This document shows, in pieces, positions 46,705 to 57,485 of a DNA stretch of 64,000 nucleotides (its first letter is position 1; the number at the start of each line of letters is the position of its first letter). Source of the DNA: Lotus japonicus (Eukaryota > Streptophyta > Magnoliopsida > Fabales > Fabaceae); NCBI RefSeq assembly GCF_012489685.1, contig NC_080041.1:34399780-34463779 (forward strand), in the 5' to 3' direction. The notes under the pieces are model-generated. The model had not been told where the DNA came from. It ran no database searches and saw only the letters and a list, made by a program, of their open reading frames with translations. The translations under genes and the position numbers were made by a program.

Positions 46705-47307
46705 GGTTTCCATAACCAATCAGATCTATTTGTAAGGGGAAACTAATCACATGCTACTAAAGAAGATGAATGGAAGAAAACCCCTCTAGAAATTTTAGAC
46801 CCATTATATATGTTGAACGGGTAAAACAACTCTTTGCTTTATATAGCACTGTTGTTGAAAGGACAATAACCAAATCAAAAACATATGCTGATACTAAATC
46901 GTAATGGTTTCCATAACCAATCAGATCTATTTGTAAGGGGAAACTAATCACATGCCACTAAAGAAGATGAATGGAAGAAAACCCCTCTAGAAATTTTAGT
47001 CCCATTATATTTGTTGAACGGCTAAAACAACTCTTTGCTTTATGTAGCACTGTTGTTGAAAGTACAATAACCAAATCAAAAACATATGCTGATACTAAAT
47101 CATAATGGTTTCCATAACCAATCAGATCTATTTGTAAGGGGAAACTAATCACATGCTACTAAAGAAGATGAATGGAAGAAAACCCCTCTAGAAATTTTAG
47201 ACCCATTATATTTGTTGAACGGCTAAAACAACTCTTTGCTTTATGTAGCACTGTTGTTGAAAGTACAATAACCAAATCAAAAACATATGCTGATACTAAA
47301 TCGTAAT
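46705..47307. repeat. Tandem repeat, 201 bp x 3
   Basis: Copies start at 46705, 46906 and 47107 (GGTTTCCATAACCAATCAG) and differ by only a few bases each. They lie inside the inner Helitron. The short minus-strand frames that repeat with them are not convincing genes. Confidence 0.93.
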
Positions 47308-47485
47308 GTGATAATTACACACTCATGCAAGCAAGACTTCCAATCACACTAAAGTTTGATTAATTGAACCATAGTAGAACAATGATTAATTATAAAATCT
47401 AATATTGCCTTCGAAAAGTGACGTTTAATATATGTAATGATGATAGATAGATGTAGAATTGATGAACTAAGTCAGTAAAACAATA

Positions 47486-47611
47486 TATGCATCACAGTAG
47501 TGCAACACCAAACACACATCTCTATCTCTTATATGGTGAATATATACATATGCATCACAGTAGTGCAACACCAAACACACATCTCTATCTCTTATCTGGT
47601 GAATATATACA
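47486..47611. repeat. Tandem repeat, 63 bp x 2
   Basis: Two copies of a unit beginning TATGCATCACAGTAGTGCAA start at 47486 and 47549, with one or two differences. Confidence 0.85.
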
Positions 47612-48059
47612 TATAATGGACTGAGAAAAACCTCCATGAGTACTGGTCTCACATGTTTCGTGGCTTACTTGAAATGAGAGCAAGATAAGATCTTGAGTCA
47701 TCAATCATGTTTCATCTTCAGCTAGCCGAGAATCAGAGAGTGTAGTCAGAAAGAGGTATGCACCTCATTGTCGTTCTGTACCTACGGATAAATTCATGTC
47801 AAATGTTTCCAGGGAAGCCAAGGAAATCAATTTATTGTTAGAACATTGGTTTAGGCATTTAGCATATTAGAAAGGATAACACCAGTTTTAAAAGTCTAAC
47901 CTCAATAGTATAACTTGAGTGAACAAAGATAAGCAGTAAAATCTCATCCATGATATGTAGTTCTGTAGTTGTAACGGCAAGCACCAACAATAATAATTAA
48001 TTTCCTCGGTGCAAGAAGCAGGCAAAAAGAAAAAATTACCAAATAAAAAAGTTGCAAGG

Positions 48060-48720
48060 AAAAAAATCTACAACTTCTCCTTTCTCTCCCCTCAATTCTT
48101 TCACTCCCTCAATCCACTTCACTGACAATGATTAGGTTAATCAAAACATACACAGATCAATGTTTCACCTCCTATAACATAGGACACAAATTTTAGATGC
48201 AAATTAAGAAAAACGAATAAAATAGAATCACATACAAAGGAGAATCAGAAAACATAAAAAACAAATCAAAATATTGCAAAATTCCATATAGAATATAAAA
48301 TGGACTCACCATCCATGGCTTCCAAAGAATCTCTTTTGGTGGAATATCTATAAAAAATAACCTGAAGAAAAGAATTTGAAATTAGCATGGCAAGTGATGA
48401 ACGAAATTGACCTTGAAGTCAAACATGAGTGAATGAAAGTTAAAGGTAAAGTAAAATAAAATTGAAAAAAACCATAACATATTATGCAAGCAAAGGAAGA
48501 AAATAATTTGAAACCTCCATTTGCAACCTTCCCAATCAGTCCAAGGCAGCAAATCGGAGGGATGCGATTGCAAGTCGATGACAAAGTGGTTCCGTTGAGA
48601 GATGAGACGATTTTGTGGGGGTGGTTCCGTTCAGTGGAGAGATGAGATGAAAATTGCATGGAGGAGATGAATTCCATGGAGGAGATAGTGGAGGTAGGTA
48701 GGGTTTTAAGAGGGTTTTTA
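48060..48720 (-). other. Helitron interior, possible captured fragment
   Basis: A moderately GC-richer stretch on the minus strand has an open frame of about 109 codons with no recognised domain. Gene capture by the Helitron is possible but not shown. Confidence 0.25.
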
Positions 48721-48764
48721 CTGATGGGATGTATTATTGATTTAAATCACTTATCACAGATTTT

Positions 48765-49210
48765 ATATTAAGATAAAATCATTAAATAAACAACATAAAT
48801 CCTAATCAAATCTAAAATTTAAAAATGTACTAAATAAATATAGATAAAAACTATCAAAATCTAGCAAATCACAATAAAAACTCATAAAATCCGGAATTAA
48901 TTAAAAATCCGAAAATTCAATAAAAATATCATAAAAAATAATTAATACTCTAAAAATAAATAATAATATAAATTAAGATAAAATACAGAAATAAACAACA
49001 TAAATCCTAATCAAATCTAAAATTTAAAAATGTACTAAATAAAAACTATCAAAATCTAGCAAATCACAATAAAAACTCATAAAATCCGGAATTAATTAAA
49101 AATCCGAAAATTCAATAAAAATACCATAAAAATTAATTAATACTCTAAAAATAAATCAAAAATAAATTAAGATAAAATCAAGAAATAAAAAACCTAAATC
49201 CTAATCAAAT
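48765..49210. repeat. Direct duplication in Helitron 5' region, about 205 bp x 2
   Basis: The block AAATCCTAATCAAATCTAAA...CCGAAAATTCAATAAAAATA occurs twice in direct orientation. Single-copy relatives in the opposite orientation are at about 43205-43300 and 61800-62090, as expected for the 5' parts of the related Helitrons. Confidence 0.75.
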
Positions 49211-49947
49211 CTAAAATTTAAAAATGTATTTTTTTATTAAGGAGAAATAAGGTAAGGAAAAATCAGGGTACATGTGGCAAGTGGGGCCAAGGAGAAAGAG
49301 CTTACATGTCAAATATTATGTGATAATTAATCTGGGAGCGACACGTCACTAACTTGGCCTGTGAGAGCGACACGTCATGCTAGAAGTTGTTCTTTTCTAA
49401 TATATATTGATATTGATGTTGATATTGATATTGATTATATATTTATGTATTGTTACATATCTAAAACACAAAAGCATTACACTTTATGCAACACGAGTAC
49501 ATCTTCACAAACAAAATTCAGTTATACCTCACATATGCAAAATTTAAAGCTTTTGGCTTATTAACTTCTGTGTTTTTCAAAATCTTTATATTAGTTAATG
49601 AAGTGTATGCTTACAAAACACTAAAATTGAGTGTCTGAATTTATGTTCTTTAAATATCTATATCTTTATTATGATTGTTCTTACATTCTTAGCATCTTAA
49701 ATATTTTATAATTTAAAATATTAATCGATGTATCAAATACAATAAACAAATTCCTCGTGCAACGCGCAGGTAAAAAACACTAGTATAATTCAATGAATAA
49801 GCCGAAAACCCAATGTAGTTAATGAATGGATTAATCGAAAAAACTGATTGAATGGATAAGATAATACTAAAAAATAATTAGTTAGATATTGATAATTTAA
49901 TCTAAATTTTACAAAAAAAATAATTTGTTAAAGTAATAGTGTTTTGA

Positions 49948-50073
49948 GTCTTTGAATGATAGCTCAAGTGGTATGAGCTGGTAGACATGGTTAGGGAGGG
50001 TTTGGTGCACATATGAGTCCAGAGATCAACCCTGAAGGATTGTAATTTATCTTTCTAATATAAAAAAAAAAAT
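49948..50073 (+). mobile_element. tRNA-derived SINE
   Basis: An A-box-like ATAGCTCAAGTGGTATGAG and a B-box-like GAGATCAACCC are followed by TTTATCTTTCTAATAT and an A run. The likely target duplication TGTTTTGA lies at 49940-49947 and 50074-50081. The length of about 125 bp fits a short plant SINE. Confidence 0.65.
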
Positions 50074-50099
50074 TGTTTTGAAAATTTCATACAAATGAT

Positions 50100-50785
50100 G
50101 ATATTTCAAATTACAAATGATAAGGGTTTGGTACCCGGTGTTCACCAACGGTGAGGTACGCTATCTTTACAATTTAATTGATAGGGAGAATGGGAGGTGG
50201 AAACATGATGTGGTCCAACGATTGCAGTTGTCTTTTGAAGTGAACAAGTATTGCATATTCAACTTGTAGATATCAATCTGGATGATGTGCTGGTTTGGAG
50301 TGCCACTAGGATGTGTGGAAGAAGCTTTTGAAGCTAAATGTACTACCTCATTATGGGCATCTCATGTGGCGCATTTTGAAGGAGTGGTACTACCCGGAAG
50401 AGGCTTTGGAACAAATGTGCGAATTGCTCAAATTATTTTCAAAGTTTGAATTTTGGCAATCAGGAACGTAAATCCATGATGGTGGCCTTTTTCAGGGAGC
50501 TTTATACAGGGCTGGGTGATGTGCCTGCTAATCATTAATCATGTCCGGGGTCAATTTCCTAAGCTCCTGGCCGATTATTTAGCAATGATTCAAGGTCCTT
50601 TCACCGTAGAGGAGATCAAAGACGCAGTTTTTAGTATAGCCCACCTAAGTCTTAGGGTCCCAACGGCCTTAACCCTCTCGTTTTCCAATCCCAATGAAGC
50701 GTGGTGGGTAAGTCAGTGGTTGATCTTTTGACGTCTTGCTCCCAGGATCCAGATATGGTGTGGATGATTAATGACACGCTCATTT
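50100..50785 (+). pseudogene. Scrambled LINE ORF2 fragments
   Basis: 50110-50330 translates in pieces to a LINE segment just before zf-RVT (LIDRENGRWKHDVV and a DDVLVWSAT-like stretch). 50490-50780 gives an RT N-terminal segment (FFRELYTGLGDVP, PFTVEEIKDAVFSIAHL). The order is the reverse of a normal LINE, and stops and shifts are frequent. These are old, rearranged relics. Confidence 0.6.
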
Positions 50786-51199
50786 TGTTGGGCCAAAGAA
50801 AGTAGATGGTTTTAAAACTGAGGGATAAAACTCTACATTGGGCTTTAAAGAGCAAATCATAAGTGGACTAGAGACACTACTAGAAAACTCGCTATTAGCG
50901 ACGGATTTTTAGCGACGGGTGCATATCCGTCGCTAATAGCGACGGAATCAGCGAGGGGTTGCTGTTTCTTCGAATAATTTTTTTTAAAAAACTTTAGCGA
51001 GGTAATTAGCGACGGATATGTTTCGTCGCTAAGATTCCGTCGCTGATTCCCACTCTAGTCTTTTTTTTGACATTTTTTTGGAAATTAGCGACGGTTTTAC
51101 AGCCGTCGCTGATACTCCGTCGCTAGATCCGTCGCAAAACGAAGATTTTTTGAGAAATGCGTTAGCGACGTAACGTTTTCCGTCGCTAATTCTTTGGAT

Positions 51200-53357
51200 T
51201 TCTAATAAAGCAAAAAAATTTGCCACATCCAAGAGTTGAACCCGGGACTAGGGTAGTGTACAAATTGAGTCAAACCAACTGTGCTGTGATATTTTTGTTG
51301 ATTGTAATAGAACATATTAACTTTTGTTTTCTTTTAAGTTTCAAAATTCACCAAAACTACTCTGGATCTTTAACTTCCCAAATCACACATCACTTCACAA
51401 CTCAACACTCATCACTTAAAACCCTAACGCGCCGCACCTGGAGACTCCCCCGCACCTCCGCCGTTGCGACGCTGCACCTCCGCCCTTGCACCGCCGCCGC
51501 AACTCCACCCTTGCACCGCTGCTCCATACACCATCGCACTCATCATTCATTCCTCTCGATCAGGTTCAGGTGCGGTCTTCATTCTTTCCAAATCTTCTTC
51601 TTGAAATCACCTCTCGATCAGGTTCAGGTTTTCCCCTTCAAATCTACTTTCTATGTTCCTCCTCGTTGCTATCGTTCGGTTCACTCTTCCTATTGCGAAA
51701 ACCTAGCCTCTGTACTGTTCTTTTTTTGTTAATTTTATGATAAATCATGAATGTAGTGTGCATGACATAATTACATGGATTTAAATCACAAAAACTTAAC
51801 CACCTTGGTGCCATTAAATGGAGAAAATGCTTGGGTGCCATTAAACCTAGCCTCTGTACTGTTCTTTAAATTTGGGATCTTTTTTCAACTGGGTCGTGTT
51901 GAAAATGCTTGGAAAATTTTCATGAGTTTTCAGTTTTTATTTTCTGACATTTTTGTGTGTTTTGCTGTTGAAGGATTGCGTGTGATCTACATTACGGGGT
52001 TTGATCGAGTTGGGTTTTCTCCAAGTTTCAAGAGGTAGTTTCTCTTCCTGTGATCCTTTTCTTCTTTGTCTTTTTGAGGTGTTAGCACTTAGCAATAACA
52101 GCCAAAAGAAATGGAAATTGAAAGTGTGGTTGAGAGGTTTGGCCTTTGGGAGGGTTAGTGATGGTAGGAGAAGGATTTCTAATATGGGATATAGTTTGCA
52201 TAGTCTTCCTGTTTTGTGTTGACTGCTCAGGGCGTAGCTATTCTACATATGGTGGCCTCTCATGGGAACTTTGATGGGCATTTATTTTTGAACTTTTGAA
52301 ACCCTGCATTCCTGCAAAGTATAGTCATCATTAAATTATAATAAAGAAAGTTTGAATAAAGTGGGAGGAAAAGGCTTCATGCTGTACCATTCCAGCTTTC
52401 CTTTTTTTCCCTGTTATATGAGGATTCAAGCCCATGCAATGTAAACTTCTGTCATCATTGTGGGTTGGTCAGCCTGGAATATGGCTATGCAGCTAGATAT
52501 TGTATTATGCGATAAAATTATTTTTCAAATTAAATATTGTTCTCTGTTCTTAGCTCCACTTTGATCTATACTTCTTGTTTGGAAATTTGTTATTCTCTGT
52601 TCTTAGCTCCACTTTGATCTATACTTCTTGTTTCTGGTTTATGTCCACTGTGCAGAAATTAATATTAAACCAATTTTTGTTAGAGTTTTGTTTTACTACC
52701 CTTGGATGATGTGTTTCCAAAAGATTCAATTTGTTGGTTAATCATATTTTATAGATGGCATTGTATTTGGCTGGTTAAAATATTTTTAGTCATTGTTGCT
52801 TCTCAATTGAAATGGGTTCAAATATTTTTTCATGGCTCTAATCTTAACCCAAAGTTTCTTTCTTTATTGTATTTGGCTGCAGAGTTCTGTGAAAGAAGGA
52901 GATAATCCAGATGAGAAAGTGTTGGTCTTGAGTTCAGAACCAGAACACCAAGCCAAGAGGAACCAGAACAGCTTTTAATATCAAGGTTTTTTTACTCAAT
53001 CTGTCACTAACTGTCTTCTTCTCAGTTCATTATGGTGAAAACTATGATGAGGTTATTATTATAATATGTTTTAACTATATGATTATTCTTTTCAAGTGTG
53101 GAAAACTTTGACCTCTTTTTAGTGAAAATTGCACAGTAAATGAAGCAACTTTTCATCCTCTTTACAAAACCTTTTAGTTAATCATGGTTGTAATCATGGC
53201 TTGTGATGTTTTCACCTTCTACTTGTGTACATTAGTGGACATTATTACAAGTACGTCTCACTTTTAAATCTCTTCCATTCGTTCCCTTATAGGTAAGCCT
53301 GTTGCTATAACTTTTCGGGCATACTCAATTTCTTTTTGGCTGGTTAGTGTGTGAGAC
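51200..53357 (+). other. CACTA interior, leader and intron-like sequence
   Basis: Includes a C-rich stretch at 51420-51540 (for example CGCCGCACCTGGAGACTCC) and otherwise T-rich sequence. No protein domain was recognised; the open frames here look like 5' leader or intron sequence. A 52-bp segment is directly repeated at about 52530-52640 (TGTTCTCTGTTCTTAGCTCC). Confidence 0.4.
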
Positions 53358-53525
53358 ATGGCCGTGCCAGAAAATAGGAAGTGGATGGATGCTAGATTAG
53401 ATGGTCGTAAGCGCCTGACAGAAGAATTTGTTGTAGGAGTTCATGAGTTTATCAAGCATGCTTGTGAACATGATCAGTTTCATTTAAGCTTTAATTTGCT
53501 TTTAGATTTAGGATCCATTTACTGA
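53358..53525 (+). pseudogene. CACTA transposase-associated domain (TNP2 N-terminus) remnant
   Basis: The ATG at 53358-53360 opens 55 codons: RKWMDARLDGRK, then EEFVVGVHEFIKHACEH. The family signature of PF13963 (W-M near the start, then a G-V-EF-F helix) is visible. The frame stops at 53523-53525. The rest of TNP2 is absent. Confidence 0.65.
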
Positions 53526-53964
53526 ACTACTACCATATGTTGCTTTGAAACTCTGCCTGCATGAGTTAAAAATGAGGAGTCGAGCCTTCAAAGTTCTGTG
53601 TAGCAGCACCTTGTTTTGTCAATTTAGAACTTAGGCATAAAGGTGTGATGCTACAAGTGTACTGAAATTTGACTTATTAAACTTGCTACTAATAAATCTA
53701 GAGGTAGTTAGATAAAATAGAAAATCTAAGCAGTGTCTAACAAGTTTTAAATTGTAAAGTTTGGATGTATTAAATTGAATTGTAATTTTACAACAACTAA
53801 GGAGTTCCATTCAGCATCTTAGTTGCTGGTTTTTTCTTTTGACTGCAAGAAGTGTGTTCTGGTTTATGGTATTTGTACAGGACAGGTATGTAGCACAATT
53901 GGATTTGGCCATATTTTGCTTTCTCATTTTATGAACATTTAAACTAATTTACAATTTTATGCAG

Positions 53965-54573
53965 AAAATTTCAAGTGACAAGGATCTAGGTTGTTGGGAT
54001 GTATTTCTGAAGACCCATCGATATAAAAAAGATCCCACAAAGTTTGTCTCCCCAGTAGCAGAACAAATTGCAGTAAGTTAACAACATTTAAGATATTATA
54101 ATTTTCATGTGATGTTTCAAGTGTGGTCCTATTTACATCTATCTTTACATCTAATATCTAAATGTTATTTTAAGGCTGATTATGAAAGAAGTGTTACTGT
54201 ACGAGACTCACAAGAGAATGTTGAAGGTGCCAACAAAAAATCTGATGATGATATCTACTTGGAGGTTGTTGGAGGTGTGAACACAAAGGGGAGGATATAT
54301 GGATTGGGGCAACTAGCTGAAAAATATAAACGTTCTGCAACAACTGTTGACATCTCACTTTCAGAGCATGAGACCATGAGGCATCTTGTTTCTAAATTAT
54401 CAGATGAAAATGCGATGCTTAAGGATCAAATGAAGAGTTATGATGAGAAGTTTGAATTCATGCAGAGATTCATCATTGAGAGAACCAGTCAATGTCCTTC
54501 AACCTCTGCTAATCCACCTACCAACCAGCAGAATCCAGATGATGGTGATGATGATAATGAGTTTGAAGATTAG
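53965..54573 (+). CDS. CACTA Transposase_24-like (Ptta/En/Spm, TNPA side) protein, partial
   Basis: Two exons, 53965-54072 and 54175-54573, with GT-AG borders join in frame to 168 codons plus stop. Exon 1 reads WDVFLKTHRYKKDPTKFV. Exon 2 has the GRIYGLGQLAEKY core, a Leu/Glu-rich coiled coil (LVSKLSDENAMLKDQMKSY) and an acidic tail. This is the pattern of the plant Transposase_24 family, DNA-binding proteins encoded by CACTA elements that recognise subterminal repeats. The start of the protein is not in this frame; an upstream exon may be joined by splicing, perhaps the one at 53358. Confidence 0.65.
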
Positions 54574-56981
54574 TGTAATGACCTTCCATTACTACCAAAC
54601 ATGTTCTGTTACTGAAGTTATGTATTTTGATTTGTGCTTTGGTGATGTCTTTTATGTTTGTGTTATTGTACTATGTTGTCTTTTAGATTTGTGATATGAA
54701 TTGTACTGTGGTTATGAAGACAGTGTCTATTATCTTATATATGTTGACTTTATGTCTTAATATGGATGTGAAACTTTTATTCGATATTAGTTTTTTTATT
54801 TAAATTATTGAGGATTGAATTTGATTCAGGAAAAAAAAATTCTGGTCAAAAAAATAAATATGGCCTGGAATTCAGTTAGAATTTAGCGACGGATTTCTGG
54901 GCGACGGATTTCTAGTACAATTAGCGACGTCATTTAGCGACGGATTAGTGTCATAATTAGCGACGGATATTAGCGACGGATTAGTGTCACAATTAGCGAC
55001 GAATTTTATCCGTCAATTAGCGACGGTTGAAAACAATGATCCAAAACAAATTAGCGACGGATTTAATCCTTCTCTATTAGCGACGGACCAAAATAATCCG
55101 TCGCTAAAGTTTAGCGACGCCACTTTTTCAGGGGGATTTAAATTCGTCGCTAATTCCGTCGCTGAACGGTTAGCGACGGATTTTGCAGCTTTTAGCGACG
55201 GATTTCATCCCTCTCTAATAGCGAGTTTTTTAGCAGTGAGACCATATCTTTCACCCAAAGTCTTAAGGCAATGAGTGTATGGGTCGTCACACTTATAAAT
55301 CACTCAAACTTATCCTTATCTTCCAATGTAAGACTTACTCACCCTTGATACACAACAATCACCCCTCAAGTGTGAGTCAATCTCAAACGAAAGTTGAGCT
55401 TGTACTCAAACAGAACCTTAGAGACCGTCATTTTGGGGTTGTGCTCCTGAGCCTCAAAGGCCCATGCCCCATGATCAAACAATCATCGGCTCTGATTACC
55501 ACCGTTGGGCCAAAGAAAGGGCCAAAGAAAGGAGATGGTTTTAAAACTGGGGGGATAAAACTCCACATTGAGCTTTAAAGAGAAAATCATAAGTGGACCA
55601 AACACCACAAAACTTGGTGAAATTACTCAAGTAAAGCACAAGTTCATTTTAGAGTAAAGTTATAGTCTACTAACTTCAACTTTGCTCACCTGACACCAAT
55701 CTTCATTCTTCTTCAAAATCTACACTCACCCCACTTTCAACTTTTGGATAGAATATTAGAATCCGTCATGACACCAATTTGTTCATGAATAACAGGGATG
55801 TAATCAGTGACAAATTTTATAGAAGGATATTTTCTGTCATAAAAGTCGTCGCTATTTACAAATTGACAACTTCATTGTTAAAAGATCAACATTAGCGACG
55901 AGTTTTGTTTCCATCTTCAAACTTCACTAATTTGTTAAAATTCACATGTTTTAGTGATGAATTTTAGATATGGAAAAACTCGTCGCTAAAATAAATGGAT
56001 GTAAGTTAGTGATGATATTTGCGACGAAAAACATTCCTTTATAAATTTTTTCACTAATTTCATCTCTATTATTCATTGGCCATGATTTTGTGACGATATT
56101 TATATTCTATCGCAAATGTTAAAAGAGATGAGTGGAGTGTAAATTTTAGAGAAGAATAAAGTTTAATGTAATATAAATAATTTATTTTTTCAAAAGTGAT
56201 GGTAGGAGTAAAGTTGAAGGTGGTGGAATATAATTTACTTTTCATTTTAACATGTTATGTATGGTACTTACCCTGTCATGTGTAAAACTTTCTTGTTGAT
56301 AACCCAATAAAACTCCGTCACTTATTCTATCCTGGATGAGTTTCCAAATCCTCAACCCATTTTGACAAGCACTTTATATTATAAAGAGAAAACCATAAAT
56401 AAATTTGAAGAAAAGAACAATCCACCAACCTGCATCAGTGCTTTGAACATGCTGAAGCTCAGGCCCTCTTTATGTTCGATGTTGCTGAGCCTCTTACCCT
56501 TTTGCTAAACTTGATTCTTCTGAATGGGAACTAGTACCAATTTATGTTCATTTTCACTTTCCATTATTTTGATTTCAGACCATAGCATACCAAGGCAATA
56601 CAACAGATGCATTTGAGAAAAACCATTCACAACACTTGATCTTCGCTTTCATGGGATTAGAGTATGCAAGGAAGCTTTGGAGTACAAAAGCATTTAGTTA
56701 TGAATTCCATCCCGAAAAAATGGAAAAATCTTCCACACACTTAATCTATCAATCATAGAACCAAAACAAGAACAAGTTCATTCAATTTTTAGATGGAGGG
56801 AGGTTATATCTTTTGCATGATCGATCTCACACCTGCATGTGCCTCAACCATTACCACTTGCAGGATCGATCCCACACCTGCATGTGTCTCAACTATTACC
56901 ATTTGAGTAATCCTTCGGACGAATAAAAATCTAACAAATTAGAAAGAGAAAAACGGAATACAAAAACCATTAACATATCAT

Positions 56982-57480
56982 TGTTGGTGATTTTAGAATC
57001 ATCAATGTATTTTAGTAGTAATGTGATCTACTACAGGCTGATGCAATTACGCGTTAGGCTCGGAATCGAGTCAGGTTAGTGCGGAGTGTACGCTCGGTGA
57101 GCCAACGCATAATTGACCGCGAATTCGAAATTTTTTCTGAACAGTTGTGACCCTAGTTTGAAATTGTTTGAAGAATTGTGACTTTTCGGAACAATTGTGA
57201 CCATTCGTGCAAACACAACCTTCTATATAAGGTTGCTTGCAACCTAAGGAAAAAGACAGAAAACCAGAAACAGTATTCTGAAACAGATATTCGAACAACA
57301 CAACATCTCTCTACTTTCTTTATCTGTTCTCTTGTGCCAAGAAACAGATTGACTGTCAAGCATTATCCCAACAAAGATTTCGTGAACCCAGGCAATTACA
57401 GGGTCGAAATAATTTGTTCGGAAAGTGGACGCTCACGATTCTTGACTTTATCCAGGATTATCACACCCGATTTTCTAACA
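56982..57480 (+). mobile_element. Solo LTR
   Basis: A 499-bp sequence starts TGTTGGTG, ends TTCTAACA and is flanked by ATCAT at 56977-56981 and 57481-57485. A TATA-like CTATATAAGG lies at 57221-57230. The inverted TGTTxG/CxAACA ends suit a plant LTR. No internal retrotransposon sequence is present, so it is a solo LTR, the usual product of LTR-LTR recombination. The superfamily is not determinable. Confidence 0.85.
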
Positions 57481-57485
57481 ATCAT

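Larger units (their letters stand above)
44625..49434 (-). mobile_element. Helitron, inner copy, nested head-to-tail in reverse
   Basis: On the minus strand the 5' end is TCAATATCAATATC (from 49434) and the 3' end is the hairpin CCCGTGCAACGCGCGGG followed by TAAAAAACACTAG (ending 44625), then T. It shares both termini with the outer Helitron, including AAGAACAACTTCTAGCATGACG just inside the 5' end. The hairpin is intact while that of the outer copy has a bulge, in line with the inner one being younger. At about 4.8 kb it encodes no replicase. The exact 5' base is ambiguous because TCAATA is repeated there. Confidence 0.82.
43058..49783 (+). mobile_element. Helitron, outer copy (non-autonomous)
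   Basis: It starts A|TCAATATC at 43057/43058. It ends with a GC-rich hairpin (CCTCGTGCAACGCGCAGG, 49753-49770) followed by TAAAAAACACTAG (49771-49783) and then T. Helitrons insert between A and T without duplication, begin TC and end CTRR after a hairpin, and all of this fits. Unit B at 61450/61451 shows the uninterrupted target (TGTCCAA|TATAG). No Rep/helicase coding sequence is present. Excluding the inner Helitron, the element is about 1.9 kb. A (TA)n run at about 43069-43113 lies just inside the 5' end. Confidence 0.88.
32861..49920. repeat. Segmental duplication, unit A
   Basis: After later insertions are removed, 32861-33587, 36005-36841, 41018-43057 and 49784-49920 match 55602-61562 in the same order and orientation. 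The shared content is CACTA-like non-coding sequence, a flank containing an ATAAATTTGAAGAAAA block, the F-box gene with its flanks, and an AT-rich tail. Similarity is easy to follow by eye throughout, with small indels. Confidence 0.85.
50875..55238 (+). mobile_element. CACTA element with TAGCGACGG subterminal repeats
   Basis: The ends CACTACTAGAAAACTCGCTAT (50875) and the complement ATAGCGAG...AGCAGTG (55238) match, with a 3-bp target duplication AGA at 50872-50874 and 55239-55241. TAGCGACGG repeats crowd both ends (about 50895-51190 and 54880-55215). The interior holds remnants of two CACTA proteins: a transposase-associated domain (53358-53525) and a Transposase_24-type protein (53965-54573). 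At 4.4 kb it lacks the TNP2 catalytic region and is non-autonomous. Confidence 0.88.
50786..55600 (-). mobile_element. TRIM-like miniature LTR retrotransposon, split by CACTA
   Basis: An LTR of about 205 bp (50786-50874 plus 55242-55357, starts TGTTGGGCC, ends CACAACA) is followed by about 145 bp of internal sequence and a second LTR starting at 55503 (CGTTGGGCC). On the minus strand a tRNA-iMet-like site (TGGTAATCAGAGCC) adjoins the right LTR and a purine tract (CTTGAGGGGTGAT) adjoins the left. The internal part has no coding capacity, as in TRIMs. The right LTR is cut off where duplication unit B begins. Confidence 0.65.

Noticed and set aside
46757..47152. Two nearly identical 64-codon minus-strand frames
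   Set aside because: They repeat only because of the 201-bp tandem repeat; no start context or domain supports a gene.
51220..51740. Overlapping open frames of 170 and 84 codons
   Set aside because: Low-complexity C- and T-rich sequence in the CACTA interior with no domain; more likely leader sequence.
54984..55274. 96-codon open frame near the CACTA right end
   Set aside because: It lies in TAGCGACGG subterminal repeats and its translation is repetitive.
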